Assembly: GCF_902459535.1 (NCBI RefSeq)
Contig: NZ_LR699554.1
Coordinates: forward strand, 3,286,001 to 3,350,000
From: Paraburkholderia dioscoreae
GTDB lineage: Bacteria; Pseudomonadota; Gammaproteobacteria; Burkholderiales; Burkholderiaceae
Direction: 5' to 3'
DNA: 64,000 nt
A program made the translations under genes and the position numbers. The notes beneath the pieces were generated by a model. It ran no database searches. It was given only the letters and a program-made list of their open reading frames with translations, and was not told where the DNA came from. This document shows, piece after piece, positions 8,573 through 17,856 of the stretch. Numbering within the stretch: position 1 is the stretch's first letter; each line of letters starts with the position of its first letter.

Positions 8573-9793
8573 GTGATTCTCGATATCCGGACACTTTACG
8601 TTGTCACTGCAGTCGCCTGTCTCGTACTCGGCGCGCTGCAGCTGGTCGCCTACGGTACACAACGGTTTGAGCGCTGGCCGGCATGGTGGGGCCTCAGCAA
8701 TGTGCTGCTGGGATTGGGAACGCTCGGCGTCGCGCTGCGCGGCATGGCGCCTGATTTCGTGACCGTGCAATTGGCGAACGTGGTGACGGTAGCCGCGTTT
8801 CTGTTGCTGCTCGTGTCCGTGCGTGCCTTCGCGCAGCGACCGCCACTGCCCTGGTGGCTGATAGTGTGCATTGCTGCGTCGCAGGTGCTGCTCTTCACGT
8901 TCTGGTCCGCGCCGGGCGACTTCCGCGAGCGTATCGCATTCGAATCCGTGCTCTTCGCGCTATTCGACGCGGCGATCGTCGTCGAAGGAGTGCGGCTGGC
9001 ACGGCGGCATCGGCTCAAGTCCGCGTGGCTGCTCGCCGGATGCTTCGGTGCGACCGCCTTGCTGTTTTCGGTGCGTGCAGCGATGGCCACACGGGGTGCG
9101 ATCGGCGGCACGACCCTGTTTTCTTCCCCCACGCCGATCTACCAGTGGATGGCTGCGACTGGCGAGGTGTTCATCACGCTGCGCGGCTTCACGTTGCTGC
9201 TGATGGCCGCCGAACGCAGCCACCAGTTGCTGTTCGACCATGCGCAGCGCGATCCCTTGACGGGTGCGTTGAATCGCGGCGGCCTGCGCCTGTCGTATGA
9301 GCGGGTGGCAGCCGCTCGCGGCATGGCGCGACACGACGACACGATGTTGGGCCTCGTGTCGCTCATCGTGATCGATCTCGACCACTTCAAGGCAATCAAC
9401 GACACACATGGCCATACGATGGGCGACGATGTGCTGCGGCTATTCGCGACCACCGCGCGCGACGACCTGCGCACCGGCGACACGCTTGCGCGCTATGGCG
9501 GCGACGAATTCGTCGCGATGCTGCCGCACACCGGCGGCGACGAAGCCCTTGCGCTCGCCGAACGGATCCGCGTCGCGTTCGCGAATGCGACTGGCGCGCT
9601 CGTTGCGCTTGCGGTCCAGCCGACACTGAGCGTCGGCATCGCTACCGGCAGCCTCGCCGACGACACGCTCGACACAATCCTGCAACGCGCCGATGAGGCG
9701 CTCTACCGCTCGAAGCGCGAAGGCCGTAACCGTGTGCGCGTCGCGGCACTCTGTAACGGAGATAGTGGGGATGACGAAATGCTGGCGGATTGA
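8573..9793 (+). CDS. Membrane-anchored GGDEF diguanylate cyclase
   Basis: A 406-residue protein with an N-terminal membrane region of about six or seven helices (residues 5-212) and a C-terminal GGDEF domain (about 225-395). The active site is GGDEF at 309-313. An intact inhibitory I-site, RTGD at 300-303, sits five residues upstream, unlike the cyclase at 1625. The start is a GTG at 8573 with a weak ribosome-binding site; no better in-frame start precedes the first hydrophobic helix. It probably produces cyclic di-GMP in response to a membrane signal. It converges on the oxidoreductase gene at 9819. Confidence 0.92.
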   Translation: MILDIRTLYVVTAVACLVLGALQLVAYGTQRFERWPAWWGLSNVLLGLGTLGVALRGMAPDFVTVQLANVVTVAAFLLLLVSVRAFAQRPPLPWWLIVCIAASQVLLFTFWSAPGDFRERIAFESVLFALFDAAIVVEGVRLARRHRLKSAWLLAGCFGATALLFSVRAAMATRGAIGGTTLFSSPTPIYQWMAATGEVFITLRGFTLLLMAAERSHQLLFDHAQRDPLTGALNRGGLRLSYERVAAARGMARHDDTMLGLVSLIVIDLDHFKAINDTHGHTMGDDVLRLFATTARDDLRTGDTLARYGGDEFVAMLPHTGGDEALALAERIRVAFANATGALVALAVQPTLSVGIATGSLADDTLDTILQRADEALYRSKREGRNRVRVAALCNGDSGDDEMLAD

Positions 9794-9818
9794 TCCGGGT
9801 GGCGTTTCCTGCTTCTCG

Positions 9819-10850
9819 CTATGCGCTGTCTGAAGGCAACACATAGTCCTTCTTTAACGGCTTCCCCAGATCGAGCACGGCCTTTCCGATCTGACGCCGC
9901 TCCTCGAGGGCCGCGTGCGCGTCTTCGACGTTATCGAGCGAGTAAGAACCTTGGATCGAAACCGATAGCGAGCCGTCGAGCAGAGCCGTGAACACATCGT
10001 CGGCACGGCGCTGGACGGATTGCGCATCGGCAAGATGATCCGCCAGCCGCGGCCGCGTCAGATACAGCGAACCGGATTCGCCTAGTTCGATCGGATCGAG
10101 GTCGTTCAGCGAACCGGACACAGACCCGTAGTTCACGACGAGCCCACGCGTTCGCGTCGCCCGAAAACTGTCGCGTAGCGTCACCTTTCCCACCGGATCG
10201 AAGACCACGTCAACGCCCTTTCCGCCGGTTGCTTCACGTACGGCATCGGCAAAGCGCCCGTTGTCGTAGAGCACCACATGGTCAGCGCCAAGCCGACGCA
10301 CGACCTCGGCTTTCTGCTCCGAACTCGCCGTGGCGAAAATCGTCGCTCCCGCGCGCTTGCCCATCTGGACGAGCAACTGGCCAATGCTGCCGGACGCCGC
10401 GTGAATCAGGCAGGTGCGTTCCGACGCAAGTTGACCGACGTCGTGGCAGAGGTAGTGCGCCGTCGATCCCTGGAAGATCGCGGCGGCTGCGAGATCGAAG
10501 CCGACTGCATCCGGGATTCTCGCGACGCGGGCCGCCGGCACGACCGCGAACTCGGCATAACTGCCCCATGCAATACACCACGCGACCCGATCGTCCGGCA
10601 CGAACGACGTCACCTCCCGACCGACCGCTACGACTTCACCTGCTCCTTCCATGCCAAGCGTGACCGGCAAACGTACCGGATAGGTCGTGGACTTCGCGTA
10701 CTTGCCCTGGCGTGTGTGAACATCCATGAAGTTGATGCCGGCGAAGGCCACCTTGATCAGCACATCAGCGGGACCGGGCGCAGGAATGGGGAAGTCCTGC
10801 CGCAACAGGACTTCCGGGCCGCCATAGTTAACGATGCGTATCGCTTTCAA
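9819..10850 (-). CDS. Quinone oxidoreductase-like MDR enzyme
   Basis: A 343-residue zinc-independent medium-chain reductase of the QOR family, NADPH-dependent. The N-terminal GroES-like fold starts LKAIRIVNYGGPEVLLRQDF. The nucleotide-binding motif is HAASGSIGQLLVQMGKRAGA at about residue 145-165. The TTG at 10850 is preferred because GGAGA lies 8 bases upstream; an in-frame ATG at 10868 would add six residues and place that site inside the gene. It is divergent from the MmgE/PrpD gene at 11088, and the 26-bp operator lies between them, so the two are probably co-regulated. Confidence 0.88.
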   Translation of the reverse strand: MKAIRIVNYGGPEVLLRQDFPIPAPGPADVLIKVAFAGINFMDVHTRQGKYAKSTTYPVRLPVTLGMEGAGEVVAVGREVTSFVPDDRVAWCIAWGSYAEFAVVPAARVARIPDAVGFDLAAAAIFQGSTAHYLCHDVGQLASERTCLIHAASGSIGQLLVQMGKRAGATIFATASSEQKAEVVRRLGADHVVLYDNGRFADAVREATGGKGVDVVFDPVGKVTLRDSFRATRTRGLVVNYGSVSGSLNDLDPIELGESGSLYLTRPRLADHLADAQSVQRRADDVFTALLDGSLSVSIQGSYSLDNVEDAHAALEERRQIGKAVLDLGKPLKKDYVLPSDSA

Positions 10851-10950
10851 ATCAATTCTCCATTGCATGTCAGGACGGCGCCGCCGCGGAAAGCCGCGGA
10901 AAGAACTCCGCGCGCCGAAAACCCGGATCCGAAAACCGTTTTACGCGCTA

Positions 10951-10976
10951 GAGTACATTGGTATACACTCGTACTC
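10951..10976. promoter_or_regulatory. 26-bp symmetric operator, copy 1
   Basis: The architecture is GAGTAC-N4-GTATAC-N4-GTACTC, fully symmetric. The centre GTATAC at 10961-10966 is itself a palindrome. It lies between the divergent quinone oxidoreductase and MmgE/PrpD genes. A second site of the same design is at 19483. GTATAC-centred sites are typical of FCD-type GntR regulators, and one is encoded at 12534. Confidence 0.7.
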
Positions 10977-11087
10977 AATATAAAAAACTGTATAACGCCA
11001 GCGCTTTTAGCCACCACCGGGGTGTCGCGACAGTTGGTGCCGCCTCGTCAGCCGCAGCGACATCAGGACTTATGGAGGCGTGACGTC

Positions 11088-12458
11088 ATGACCAATCTTG
11101 CGCGCGAATTCACGGAACTCATCCTCGGCTGGTCTGCGGACGATCCGGCGTTAATCGAGCGCTGCCAGTTGCTGCTGATGGACGGCGTCGCAGTGGCCGC
11201 GGCCGGCGCGTCGGAGCCGGGACCGACGCACGTGGCGCAGTTGTCGCAAGAACAATCCGAATGCAACGGGCCGGCCACCGTCATTGGCCACGGGTTTAGC
11301 GCGCCACCGCCAATCGCTGCGCGCATCAACGGCATGTCGATGCACGTGCTCGATTACGAACCGATGTGGAATCCACCCAATCATGCGGTGTCGCCGCTGC
11401 TTCCGGCGCTACTCGCACTGGCCGAGCAACGGGAACATACGTCAGGTGAACCACAGGGCGAGGCGCTGCTGCGCGCGTTCGCGAAAGGTATCGAAGCGCA
11501 GGGGCGGCTGCGGTTATCCTCGGCGCAGATCGAGCCGGCCCAGTTGAGCCTGCATCCGCCGGGCGTTGTCGGGCCGTTGGCGACCGCGCTCGCATGCGCC
11601 GATCTGCTCGGGCTCGACACGTTGTCCGCGACGACGGCGCTTTGCATCGCTGCGTCGCGCAGTAGCGGAGTGATGGCCAACATCGGCTCACAAACGAAAG
11701 CGCTGCATTGCGGCGACGCCGCCGCACATGGTCTCGAAGCCGCGCTACTCGCGCGTCGCGGTTTTACCGCGAACCCCGACGCGCTCGGCGGCCCGCGCGG
11801 CTGGGGCCATGCCTACTTCGGCGAACGTTTCACAACTGAACCGCTGCTGGCGCCGCTCGGCGTGGGCCGTGCGCTGGTGCCGGGTCCGTCGTGGAAGCTG
11901 TTCCCGTCGCAATTCGCGACACATTTCGGCATCGCAGCCGCGCTCGACGTCCGCGCACAAATCGATGTGTCCGCCACATTCCACGCAGACGACATAACGC
12001 GAATCGAATTGCATGCGCCGGCAATGCCGTACATCGACAGGCCGTTTCCGGAAACCGGACTCGACGGCAAATTCTCGTGGCAATACACGGCGACGATTGC
12101 GTTGCTCGACGGTAAGGTCGACCCGGCGTCGTTCACCAACAGCCGTCGTTTCGCCGAAGACGCGCAGGCGCTGCTCAATCGCTTCACACTGTCTGCCGAC
12201 CCGGGCATTTCCGGCGCGCTGGACAAGATGCACGTAGAGATCACGGTGCATCTGAAGGACGGCCGCACCGTGACCTCACGCTGCGACGCCCCGCCCGGAA
12301 GCTGGAGCCGCCCGGTCGACGCCGAAGCGGTAACGAAGAAGACGCGTAGCCTGCTGGAAAGCACGCTCGGTCACGAGCGCGCGGATCACACGCTGAAGTC
12401 GGTCACGCAGCCACCGCGGCTTCTGAGCGTACGCGCGCTGATGGCGTGTCTGCGCTGA
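11088..12458 (+). CDS. MmgE/PrpD family protein (copy 1)
   Basis: A 456-residue member of the MmgE/PrpD family, which includes 2-methylcitrate dehydratase, cis-aconitate decarboxylase and iminodisuccinate epimerase. Visible family features are the N-terminal all-helical segment with LLLMDGVAVAAAGASEPG, the INGMSMHVLDYEP motif, the SRSSGVMANIGSQTKALHCG motif, and the lid-domain HAPAMPYIDRPFPETGLDGK with KFSWQYTATIALLDG. The ATG at 11088 has GGAGG upstream; the frame stays open further back without coding character. It is the most divergent of the three copies. The exact substrate is unknown. Confidence 0.9.
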   Translation: MTNLAREFTELILGWSADDPALIERCQLLLMDGVAVAAAGASEPGPTHVAQLSQEQSECNGPATVIGHGFSAPPPIAARINGMSMHVLDYEPMWNPPNHAVSPLLPALLALAEQREHTSGEPQGEALLRAFAKGIEAQGRLRLSSAQIEPAQLSLHPPGVVGPLATALACADLLGLDTLSATTALCIAASRSSGVMANIGSQTKALHCGDAAAHGLEAALLARRGFTANPDALGGPRGWGHAYFGERFTTEPLLAPLGVGRALVPGPSWKLFPSQFATHFGIAAALDVRAQIDVSATFHADDITRIELHAPAMPYIDRPFPETGLDGKFSWQYTATIALLDGKVDPASFTNSRRFAEDAQALLNRFTLSADPGISGALDKMHVEITVHLKDGRTVTSRCDAPPGSWSRPVDAEAVTKKTRSLLESTLGHERADHTLKSVTQPPRLLSVRALMACLR

Positions 12459-12493
12459 GCGCCGTCGCTGCCGACTATACTTGTCGTACCGTC

Positions 12494-12517
12494 TGCCGTA
12501 TGGCGGGCCTTACGGCA
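12494..12517. promoter_or_regulatory. Inverted repeat upstream of the GntR gene
   Basis: TGCCGTA (12494-12500), a 10-base spacer, TACGGCA (12511-12517), ending 17 bases before the GntR start. It could be an autoregulatory operator or a weak hairpin ending the preceding gene. It differs from the GTATAC operators. Confidence 0.3.
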
Positions 12518-12533
12518 AACCGTTCCGGACACA

Positions 12534-13283
12534 ATGACATCGAAGGTTAGATCTGTGAGTGAAAAATCCAGTGCAACGATCGGCGACGCCGAACTGACAA
12601 CGGATTTCGGGCAAGGCTCGCTGGCGCAATACGTGTACGCACAATTGCGTCAGGAGATTCGCGACCGCCATCTCGCGTCCGGCGACCGGCTGCGCGAAAC
12701 CGATATCGCCGAACGTCTCGCCGTGAGCCGCACGCCGGTTCGTGAAGCCCTGAAACGGCTCGAAGCCGAGGGTGTCGTGCGCTTCGCGTCGCCCCGCGGT
12801 TTCGTCGTCGTGCAACTGTCGCCGAAACAGGTGATGGAACTGTACGCGATGCGCAAGGTGCTGGTCGGCGCGGCGGCCCGCTTCGCGGCGGAACAGGCTT
12901 CGCCGATCGAGATCCTCTCGATGCAGCAGGTTATCGGGCAACTCGAACGCGCGAAGAGCGCTGACGAGGTAGCGTCGCTGAATCGGCGGCTGCACGAAAT
13001 CATCGTTGCGGCCGCACATAACGAGTATCTGTACAAAACCTCGAACGTGCTGATCGACGCACTTGGCCTGCTCGGCTCGACGACCTATTCCATGCCGGGG
13101 AGAATCAAAAGCGGGCTGAAGGAGAACAAGGAGATTGTCGCGTGCATTGCGAAGCACGACGCCGACGGTGCGGAGCGCGCCGCGCATCAGCACGTCGCCG
13201 CGGCCACCGAACTCCGTTTGCAGATGCTATTCGGCGCCGAAGCGGACGCGAGCGCCGCGGCGCGTTCAGGCGCCCGCGTCTGA
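12534..13283 (+). CDS. GntR family regulator, FCD subfamily
   Basis: A 249-residue repressor-type regulator. The winged helix spans about residues 30-100 (YVYAQLRQEIRDRHLASGDR, ERLAVSRTPVREALKRLEAE). The all-helical FCD ligand domain is about 105-230, with metal/ligand residues such as the His in LNRRLHEIIVAAAHNEYL. The ATG at 12534 is used; GTG at 12555 is an alternative. It sits inside the carboxylic-acid block and is the best candidate to bind the two GTATAC-centred operators at 10951 and 19483. Confidence 0.92.
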   Translation: MTSKVRSVSEKSSATIGDAELTTDFGQGSLAQYVYAQLRQEIRDRHLASGDRLRETDIAERLAVSRTPVREALKRLEAEGVVRFASPRGFVVVQLSPKQVMELYAMRKVLVGAAARFAAEQASPIEILSMQQVIGQLERAKSADEVASLNRRLHEIIVAAAHNEYLYKTSNVLIDALGLLGSTTYSMPGRIKSGLKENKEIVACIAKHDADGAERAAHQHVAAATELRLQMLFGAEADASAAARSGARV

Positions 13284-13314
13284 GCACAAGGCCGGGCGCT
13301 GACTGGCGGTCGGC

Positions 13315-14760
13315 TCACGCGTCGCGCAAAAGACGCGTCAACGATCGCACCTTGCGCCGCCCCGGCGCGAGCAGCACCTCGAGCAGCGCATCCACTCTAT
13401 CCGGCGACAGACGCAACCCGGCGGTTCCGCGAAACTTTGCAGCAATCGCATTTTCGTCGAGCACGCGAGCGCCACTGCCGAGATTGACCGGCACGTATTC
13501 GCTCCGCTCGCTGCCATCGTTGAGCCGAACCGTCACACGCCCCGAGAAATACTTCGGGAATTCCGTATCCGGATCGACAACGCAGCGCACCTTGCTCGCC
13601 AGTTGAAGAATCCGCGGATCCGCGAGACTCCCGGCTTCCAGTTCAGCGAGACCAAAACGGCCGCGCAGCAGGCACGCCGCGACAACGAACTGAGTACTGA
13701 ACTTCGCTTCATAGTCGCTGCGCGGCAGGATCTTCGACGCGGCCGGTTCGGCGACGATCGGCATGGTCGGCGCGGGCAGCATGCAGATCACTTCGTCGAT
13801 ATCGGCGGCGTTCGATAAACCCGGTTGCAGCAACAGCGCGGCTTCCGCACAACCGTGAATGAAATGACACACGGGATACGGTTTGATCGCCGTACCGAGC
13901 ATGGCCCAATGTTCACCCAGCCCGGCGCCTATCGACCCGCTATCCACGTCGGCCGCGTGCTGCTGCAAGTGCGAATCGAACAACCCGAAACGGCCTTCAT
14001 AAGGCCGTGACGGTCCGGCAAAGCCGTTCTGCGCAAGATGGGCCGCAGTGATGCCCGCGAGCGCACCCCAGCCCGGATGCATGCGCTTGGTCCACGCGCC
14101 CTCCTCCAGAAACACCTGCACGCCCGACGCGGTGCTGGCCGCGATGCCCTGCGCGGCGATCAGTTGCGCGACGTCGAGTCCCATCAGCTTTCCGGCGACG
14201 ATCGTCGAGCTGAAGTGAGAGACGATTCCGGTCGCGTGAAAACCCGCGTGATGAAAGCCGCCCTTCACGGCTGCGCCGATCCGGATCGCCGTCTCCATGC
14301 CGGCGACGTAAGCGGCGAGCAACGTATCCCAATCCGCGTCGACCGCTTCGCCCACGGCGAGCGCCGCCGGCAGGCAGGCGACCGTCGGATGCACGATGCT
14401 GAGCGGATGCGTGTCGTCGAAATCCAGGCCGTGAATCAGGAAGCCGTTCGCGAGCGCGGCATCGCGCGGCGCGAGCGTCAGCGAAGCGCCGATCACGGTG
14501 GCATCGCCGCGCGAGCCGGCCGCTTCGAAACCGCGCAGCGCCGGCGCGGCAAACGGAAAATGATGAGACGCGAACGCGAGACCGATTGCGTCCGTGATGT
14601 GATGCGTCGCCTTGCGCCGAAGTTCATCGGGCAATGCCGACGGTTCCAGCGCCCAGGCGAATTCCGCCAGCATGCGGGCGATCGGCGTTTCGCCGGCTGT
14701 GAGCGAACGGGCTGTCGTCATGAGTCGCGCGTCCTTGTCTGAAGCTGAATCGGAAATCAT
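13315..14760 (-). CDS. MmgE/PrpD family protein (copy 2)
   Basis: A 481-residue MmgE/PrpD enzyme. Motifs include ITDAIGLAFASHHFPF, LANGFLIHGLDFDDTHPLSI, GMETAIRIGAAVKGGFHHAG with GFHATGIVSHF (the active-site region in dehydratases), and TAIKPYPVCHFIHGCAEAAL. The ATG at 14760 overlaps the TGA of the MFS gene (TGATG), showing translational coupling; GGGAG lies upstream. The frame is open far beyond the start only because it overlaps the MFS gene. It is the last gene of the four-gene minus-strand operon. Confidence 0.92.
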   Translation of the reverse strand: MISDSASDKDARLMTTARSLTAGETPIARMLAEFAWALEPSALPDELRRKATHHITDAIGLAFASHHFPFAAPALRGFEAAGSRGDATVIGASLTLAPRDAALANGFLIHGLDFDDTHPLSIVHPTVACLPAALAVGEAVDADWDTLLAAYVAGMETAIRIGAAVKGGFHHAGFHATGIVSHFSSTIVAGKLMGLDVAQLIAAQGIAASTASGVQVFLEEGAWTKRMHPGWGALAGITAAHLAQNGFAGPSRPYEGRFGLFDSHLQQHAADVDSGSIGAGLGEHWAMLGTAIKPYPVCHFIHGCAEAALLLQPGLSNAADIDEVICMLPAPTMPIVAEPAASKILPRSDYEAKFSTQFVVAACLLRGRFGLAELEAGSLADPRILQLASKVRCVVDPDTEFPKYFSGRVTVRLNDGSERSEYVPVNLGSGARVLDENAIAAKFRGTAGLRLSPDRVDALLEVLLAPGRRKVRSLTRLLRDA

Positions 14761-16154
14761 CAACGATCTCCCGGCCGGAGGATCGGCGCATCGAGCGGGT
14801 TGTCCGCCGCTTGCGCGAGCACGGGGTTGATCGATTCGAGCCGGCGTCCCGTCGTTCGCGCGCCGAACAGCAGCGTAACGGCGGCAGTCGCGAGCCATGC
14901 GCCTGCGATATACACGAAGACCCACACATAACCGAAGTTCATGAAGATCCCCGCGACGATGAACGAGTTGCCGACGTTCGCCAGCCGCCCCATCCCATAC
15001 GCGAAGCCCGCGCCGGTATTGCGGATATCGGTCGGATACTGTTCCGGCGTATACGCATAGCACAGCGCGGCGAAGGTCTGGATCAGCATGCCGACCAGAA
15101 ACCCGAACGACACGATCAGCACCGGCTGGAAGCTCAGCCCGTACAGCAGCCCGAACACGGCGATCAGCGCGGCCGCCCCCGCGATGCTGAACTTGCGTTC
15201 GAAACGGTCGGCGAGAAATACGGCGATCAATGCGCCAGGCACCGCGCCGATGTTGATCAGCGTGATGTAGGTGAGGCTGTGAACGATCGTGATGCCGTGC
15301 TGGACGAGAAGCGTCGGCACCCACGCCTGGAAGCCGTAAAAGCCGAGCGTCTGGAAGATCCAGATCGCCCACAGCGTCATCGTGCGGCCAATGTACTGGC
15401 CTTTGAACATCGACGTCCAGGGCGCGCGCACTTCAGCCGGCCGGTTAATGGCGACCGCCTCGGGCAATGGACCGGTTGTGCGCACGACCTCGGCTTCGAT
15501 CAGGCTCAGCGTGCGGTCCGCTTCTTCCATGCGGCCCTGCCGCGCGAGCCAGCGCGGCGATTCCGGGAAATGCTTGGTGAAAACCAGGAACACGATGCCG
15601 AGCGCACCCCACACGAAAATCCAGCGCCATCCATCGGGGCCGGACGGCACCACCAATCGCGCGACCCAACTCGTGATCGGAATGCCCATCAGCGCAATGA
15701 CCATCGCCCAGCTCTGCCACGTACCGCGCGTTTTTGCGGGAAAGAGTTCGGCGATGTACGCCATCACGACCGCCGTCGCCGACGAAATGCCGACGCCGGT
15801 CAGCACGCGCGTGATCATCAGCATTGGAATGTCGGGTGCGAGCGCGTTGGCGAGCGAAAACACCGAATAGGCGATGACGTAGCAGATCAACGCGCGCTTG
15901 CGGCCGATCTTGTCCGACAGCATGCCGCCCAGCGTCGCGCCGAGAAACATGCCGAAAAAGCCCGCCGACGTCAGCATTGCAATGCTCGACATCGTGAGTC
16001 CCCATTCCTTGACGAGCGCGGGCGCAGCATACGAAAAGGTGAAGATGTCGCTGATATCGAAGAAAAACGGCAAGCTGACGAGAAGCAACAAACGCCGGTG
16101 AAAACGCGACACCGGCAAGCGGTCGATCCGCGCGGCAATCAGTTCGTCATTCAC
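14760..16154 (-). CDS. MFS transporter (carboxylate/aromatic acid permease type)
   Basis: A 464-residue 12-helix major facilitator protein. The start chosen is the GTG at 16154, seven bases after GGGAGG; the frame is open for 16 more codons upstream. Signature motifs are GGMLSDKIGRKRALICYVIA between helices 2 and 3, TRVLTGVGISSATAVVMAYI, and the sugar-porter-like PESPRWLARQGRMEEADRTL in the central loop. The first helix contains PFFFDISDIFTFSYAAPAL, as in organic-acid symporters. Sitting between two MmgE/PrpD genes, it is the likely importer of their substrate. Confidence 0.9.
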   Translation of the reverse strand: MNDELIAARIDRLPVSRFHRRLLLLVSLPFFFDISDIFTFSYAAPALVKEWGLTMSSIAMLTSAGFFGMFLGATLGGMLSDKIGRKRALICYVIAYSVFSLANALAPDIPMLMITRVLTGVGISSATAVVMAYIAELFPAKTRGTWQSWAMVIALMGIPITSWVARLVVPSGPDGWRWIFVWGALGIVFLVFTKHFPESPRWLARQGRMEEADRTLSLIEAEVVRTTGPLPEAVAINRPAEVRAPWTSMFKGQYIGRTMTLWAIWIFQTLGFYGFQAWVPTLLVQHGITIVHSLTYITLINIGAVPGALIAVFLADRFERKFSIAGAAALIAVFGLLYGLSFQPVLIVSFGFLVGMLIQTFAALCYAYTPEQYPTDIRNTGAGFAYGMGRLANVGNSFIVAGIFMNFGYVWVFVYIAGAWLATAAVTLLFGARTTGRRLESINPVLAQAADNPLDAPILRPGDR

Positions 16155-16312
16155 GGGACACCTCCCGCGCCGCGACCCATTCGCGACCACTACGAACCGC
16201 ACCTGCTATCTCAAACGCAAAGAAAGCGTTCAGCATGTTTGTCTCCATCCGTAGTTTTAATGTCACCCGCGGTCCTGCTTCGTGCTGCGATACAAACGTT
16301 ACTGCGCGTCCG

Positions 16313-17815
16313 TCACGGCACCCACGACGTTTCCACGAGGGTATTGCGAGGCGCCGCCACCACCTTCAGGTCGCGCTCGGCTTCAGCGCCGCCGGGCAAC
16401 GTGCGCCTGGTCATCAACCGCGCGAGCTGGCTGACGTCCGTCACAGCTTCCAGCGATTCGAGCCTTTCATAAAGCGCCAGCGCTTCCGAGGAGCCGATCG
16501 CGCGCTTGCTGCAATCGGAAAACTTCTCCCACAGTTCTTCGCCCGACATCGGATGATCGCCGCCACGGCCGATCAGATCGTCGACGCGGCGTGACAGCAC
16601 GCGGCCATCGCGCATCGTCACCGTTACTTCGGCGCCGAACTGAAGCGGCGAATCTTCCGGCATGCCGGGATGCGGGTCTGTGCGCGTGATCGCAAGCAGA
16701 CGCCGGATGCGCGGATCGCGATGTGCGTCACCTTCGAAATGCTCGAGACGCACCACACCGTCCAGCAACGCTCGTGCAACCGCGTACTGCACGCTGAATT
16801 TCGCGTTGAGCGAGGTCTGCGGATCGGGATTGTTCGTATGCGGCAGGCGGCGGGCATGCGGCTGGATATGAATCGCTTCGATGTCGTCGGCCTTTACGCC
16901 GTCTTCGCGAACCAACGCCAGCGCCATCGCGATCGCCGGATGCGTGCTGCCGCAGCAGGGAAACTGCTTGAGGCCCATTGTCGGACTTTCGATTTCGAGC
17001 GGCGCACACCAGTCTTCGAAAATCCGCGTGGCGTCGTAGGTGCCTGGACCGTTGAACGCGTTGAAGAAGCCCTGTTTGTGCTCAAGGGCCGTGAGATTCG
17101 CGCTGAAGCCGCGTTCCGCGAGCAGCACGGCAAGCAGGCCGTTGCGGCAGCAATGGCCGACATGCAATGGCTTGACCATCGTGCCGAAGTTCGCCTTCAA
17201 CCCCGCTGCCAGCGACGCCGCGATCGCAAGCGCCGTGGCGGTTTTGTCCACGTCGAGTTTGAGCAGATGGCTGGCAGCGGCGGCAGCGCCGAACACGCCG
17301 AGCGTCGAAGTCGGATGCCAGCCCTTGTCGTAATGATGGTAATTGACCGCGCGGGCGAGGCGGATCTCCGTTTCAATGCCGATCACGTAGGCCGCGATGA
17401 CCGCTTCGCCGCCCAGTCGCCGCTCTTCCGCGAGCGCGAGCAGCGGCGAGATCAACGGCACGGACTGGTGTCCGCCCATCGGCTGGCTGAAATCATCGTA
17501 ATCGAGCGCATGCGAGGCGGTGCCGTTCACGAGTGCGGCGTCGAGCGCGGACGTCTTGCGGGCCGTGCCGAATACCGAACACTTGCCAGGTGCTTCAGCG
17601 ACGCCCGGCGTGTCCAGCAGAATGCGCACGCATGGCTCCGCCGAACCGGCGAGCGTGACGCCAATCGTATCGATGAATGCCGTGCGCGCCACCGCCAATG
17701 CGCGCGGCGTGATGTGCTCCGCACCGAACGCGTGAATGCGATGCGCAAGACGCAGCGTGATCGGCATGTCGCGTTCGTCGGGGATGTCAGAGGCCGTATG
17801 TGATGTCATGTTCAT
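16313..17815 (-). CDS. MmgE/PrpD family protein (copy 3)
   Basis: A 500-residue MmgE/PrpD enzyme. Motifs include RTAFIDTIGVTLAGSAEPCV, LVNGTASHALDYDDFSQPMG, GIETEIRLARAVNYHHYDKG with GWHPTSTLGVFGAAAAASHL, and KFSVQYAVARALLDG. It resembles copy 2 and the dehydratase branch more than copy 1. It starts 41 bases downstream of the TcuA-like gene's stop and is the second gene of the minus-strand operon. Confidence 0.92.
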   Translation of the reverse strand: MNMTSHTASDIPDERDMPITLRLAHRIHAFGAEHITPRALAVARTAFIDTIGVTLAGSAEPCVRILLDTPGVAEAPGKCSVFGTARKTSALDAALVNGTASHALDYDDFSQPMGGHQSVPLISPLLALAEERRLGGEAVIAAYVIGIETEIRLARAVNYHHYDKGWHPTSTLGVFGAAAAASHLLKLDVDKTATALAIAASLAAGLKANFGTMVKPLHVGHCCRNGLLAVLLAERGFSANLTALEHKQGFFNAFNGPGTYDATRIFEDWCAPLEIESPTMGLKQFPCCGSTHPAIAMALALVREDGVKADDIEAIHIQPHARRLPHTNNPDPQTSLNAKFSVQYAVARALLDGVVRLEHFEGDAHRDPRIRRLLAITRTDPHPGMPEDSPLQFGAEVTVTMRDGRVLSRRVDDLIGRGGDHPMSGEELWEKFSDCSKRAIGSSEALALYERLESLEAVTDVSQLARLMTRRTLPGGAEAERDLKVVAAPRNTLVETSWVP

Positions 17816-17856
17816 TCCATTCCCCTGTTCGTTCGCTGCGGAGTGTCCGCTGCGCG

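Noticed and set aside
10278..11087. 270-residue N-terminal extension of MmgE/PrpD copy 1
   Set aside because: It overlaps the divergent quinone oxidoreductase and the operator. The ATG at 11088 has a good ribosome-binding site and the family start follows it.
12494..12517. Inverted repeat as a third copy of the GTATAC operator
   Set aside because: Its arms (TGCCGTA/TACGGCA) and spacing do not match the other two sites.
13315..15372. Apparent 685-residue protein extending the MmgE/PrpD copy 2 upstream
   Set aside because: The extra 204 residues overlap the MFS gene in another frame. The true start is the ATG at 14760 coupled to the MFS stop.
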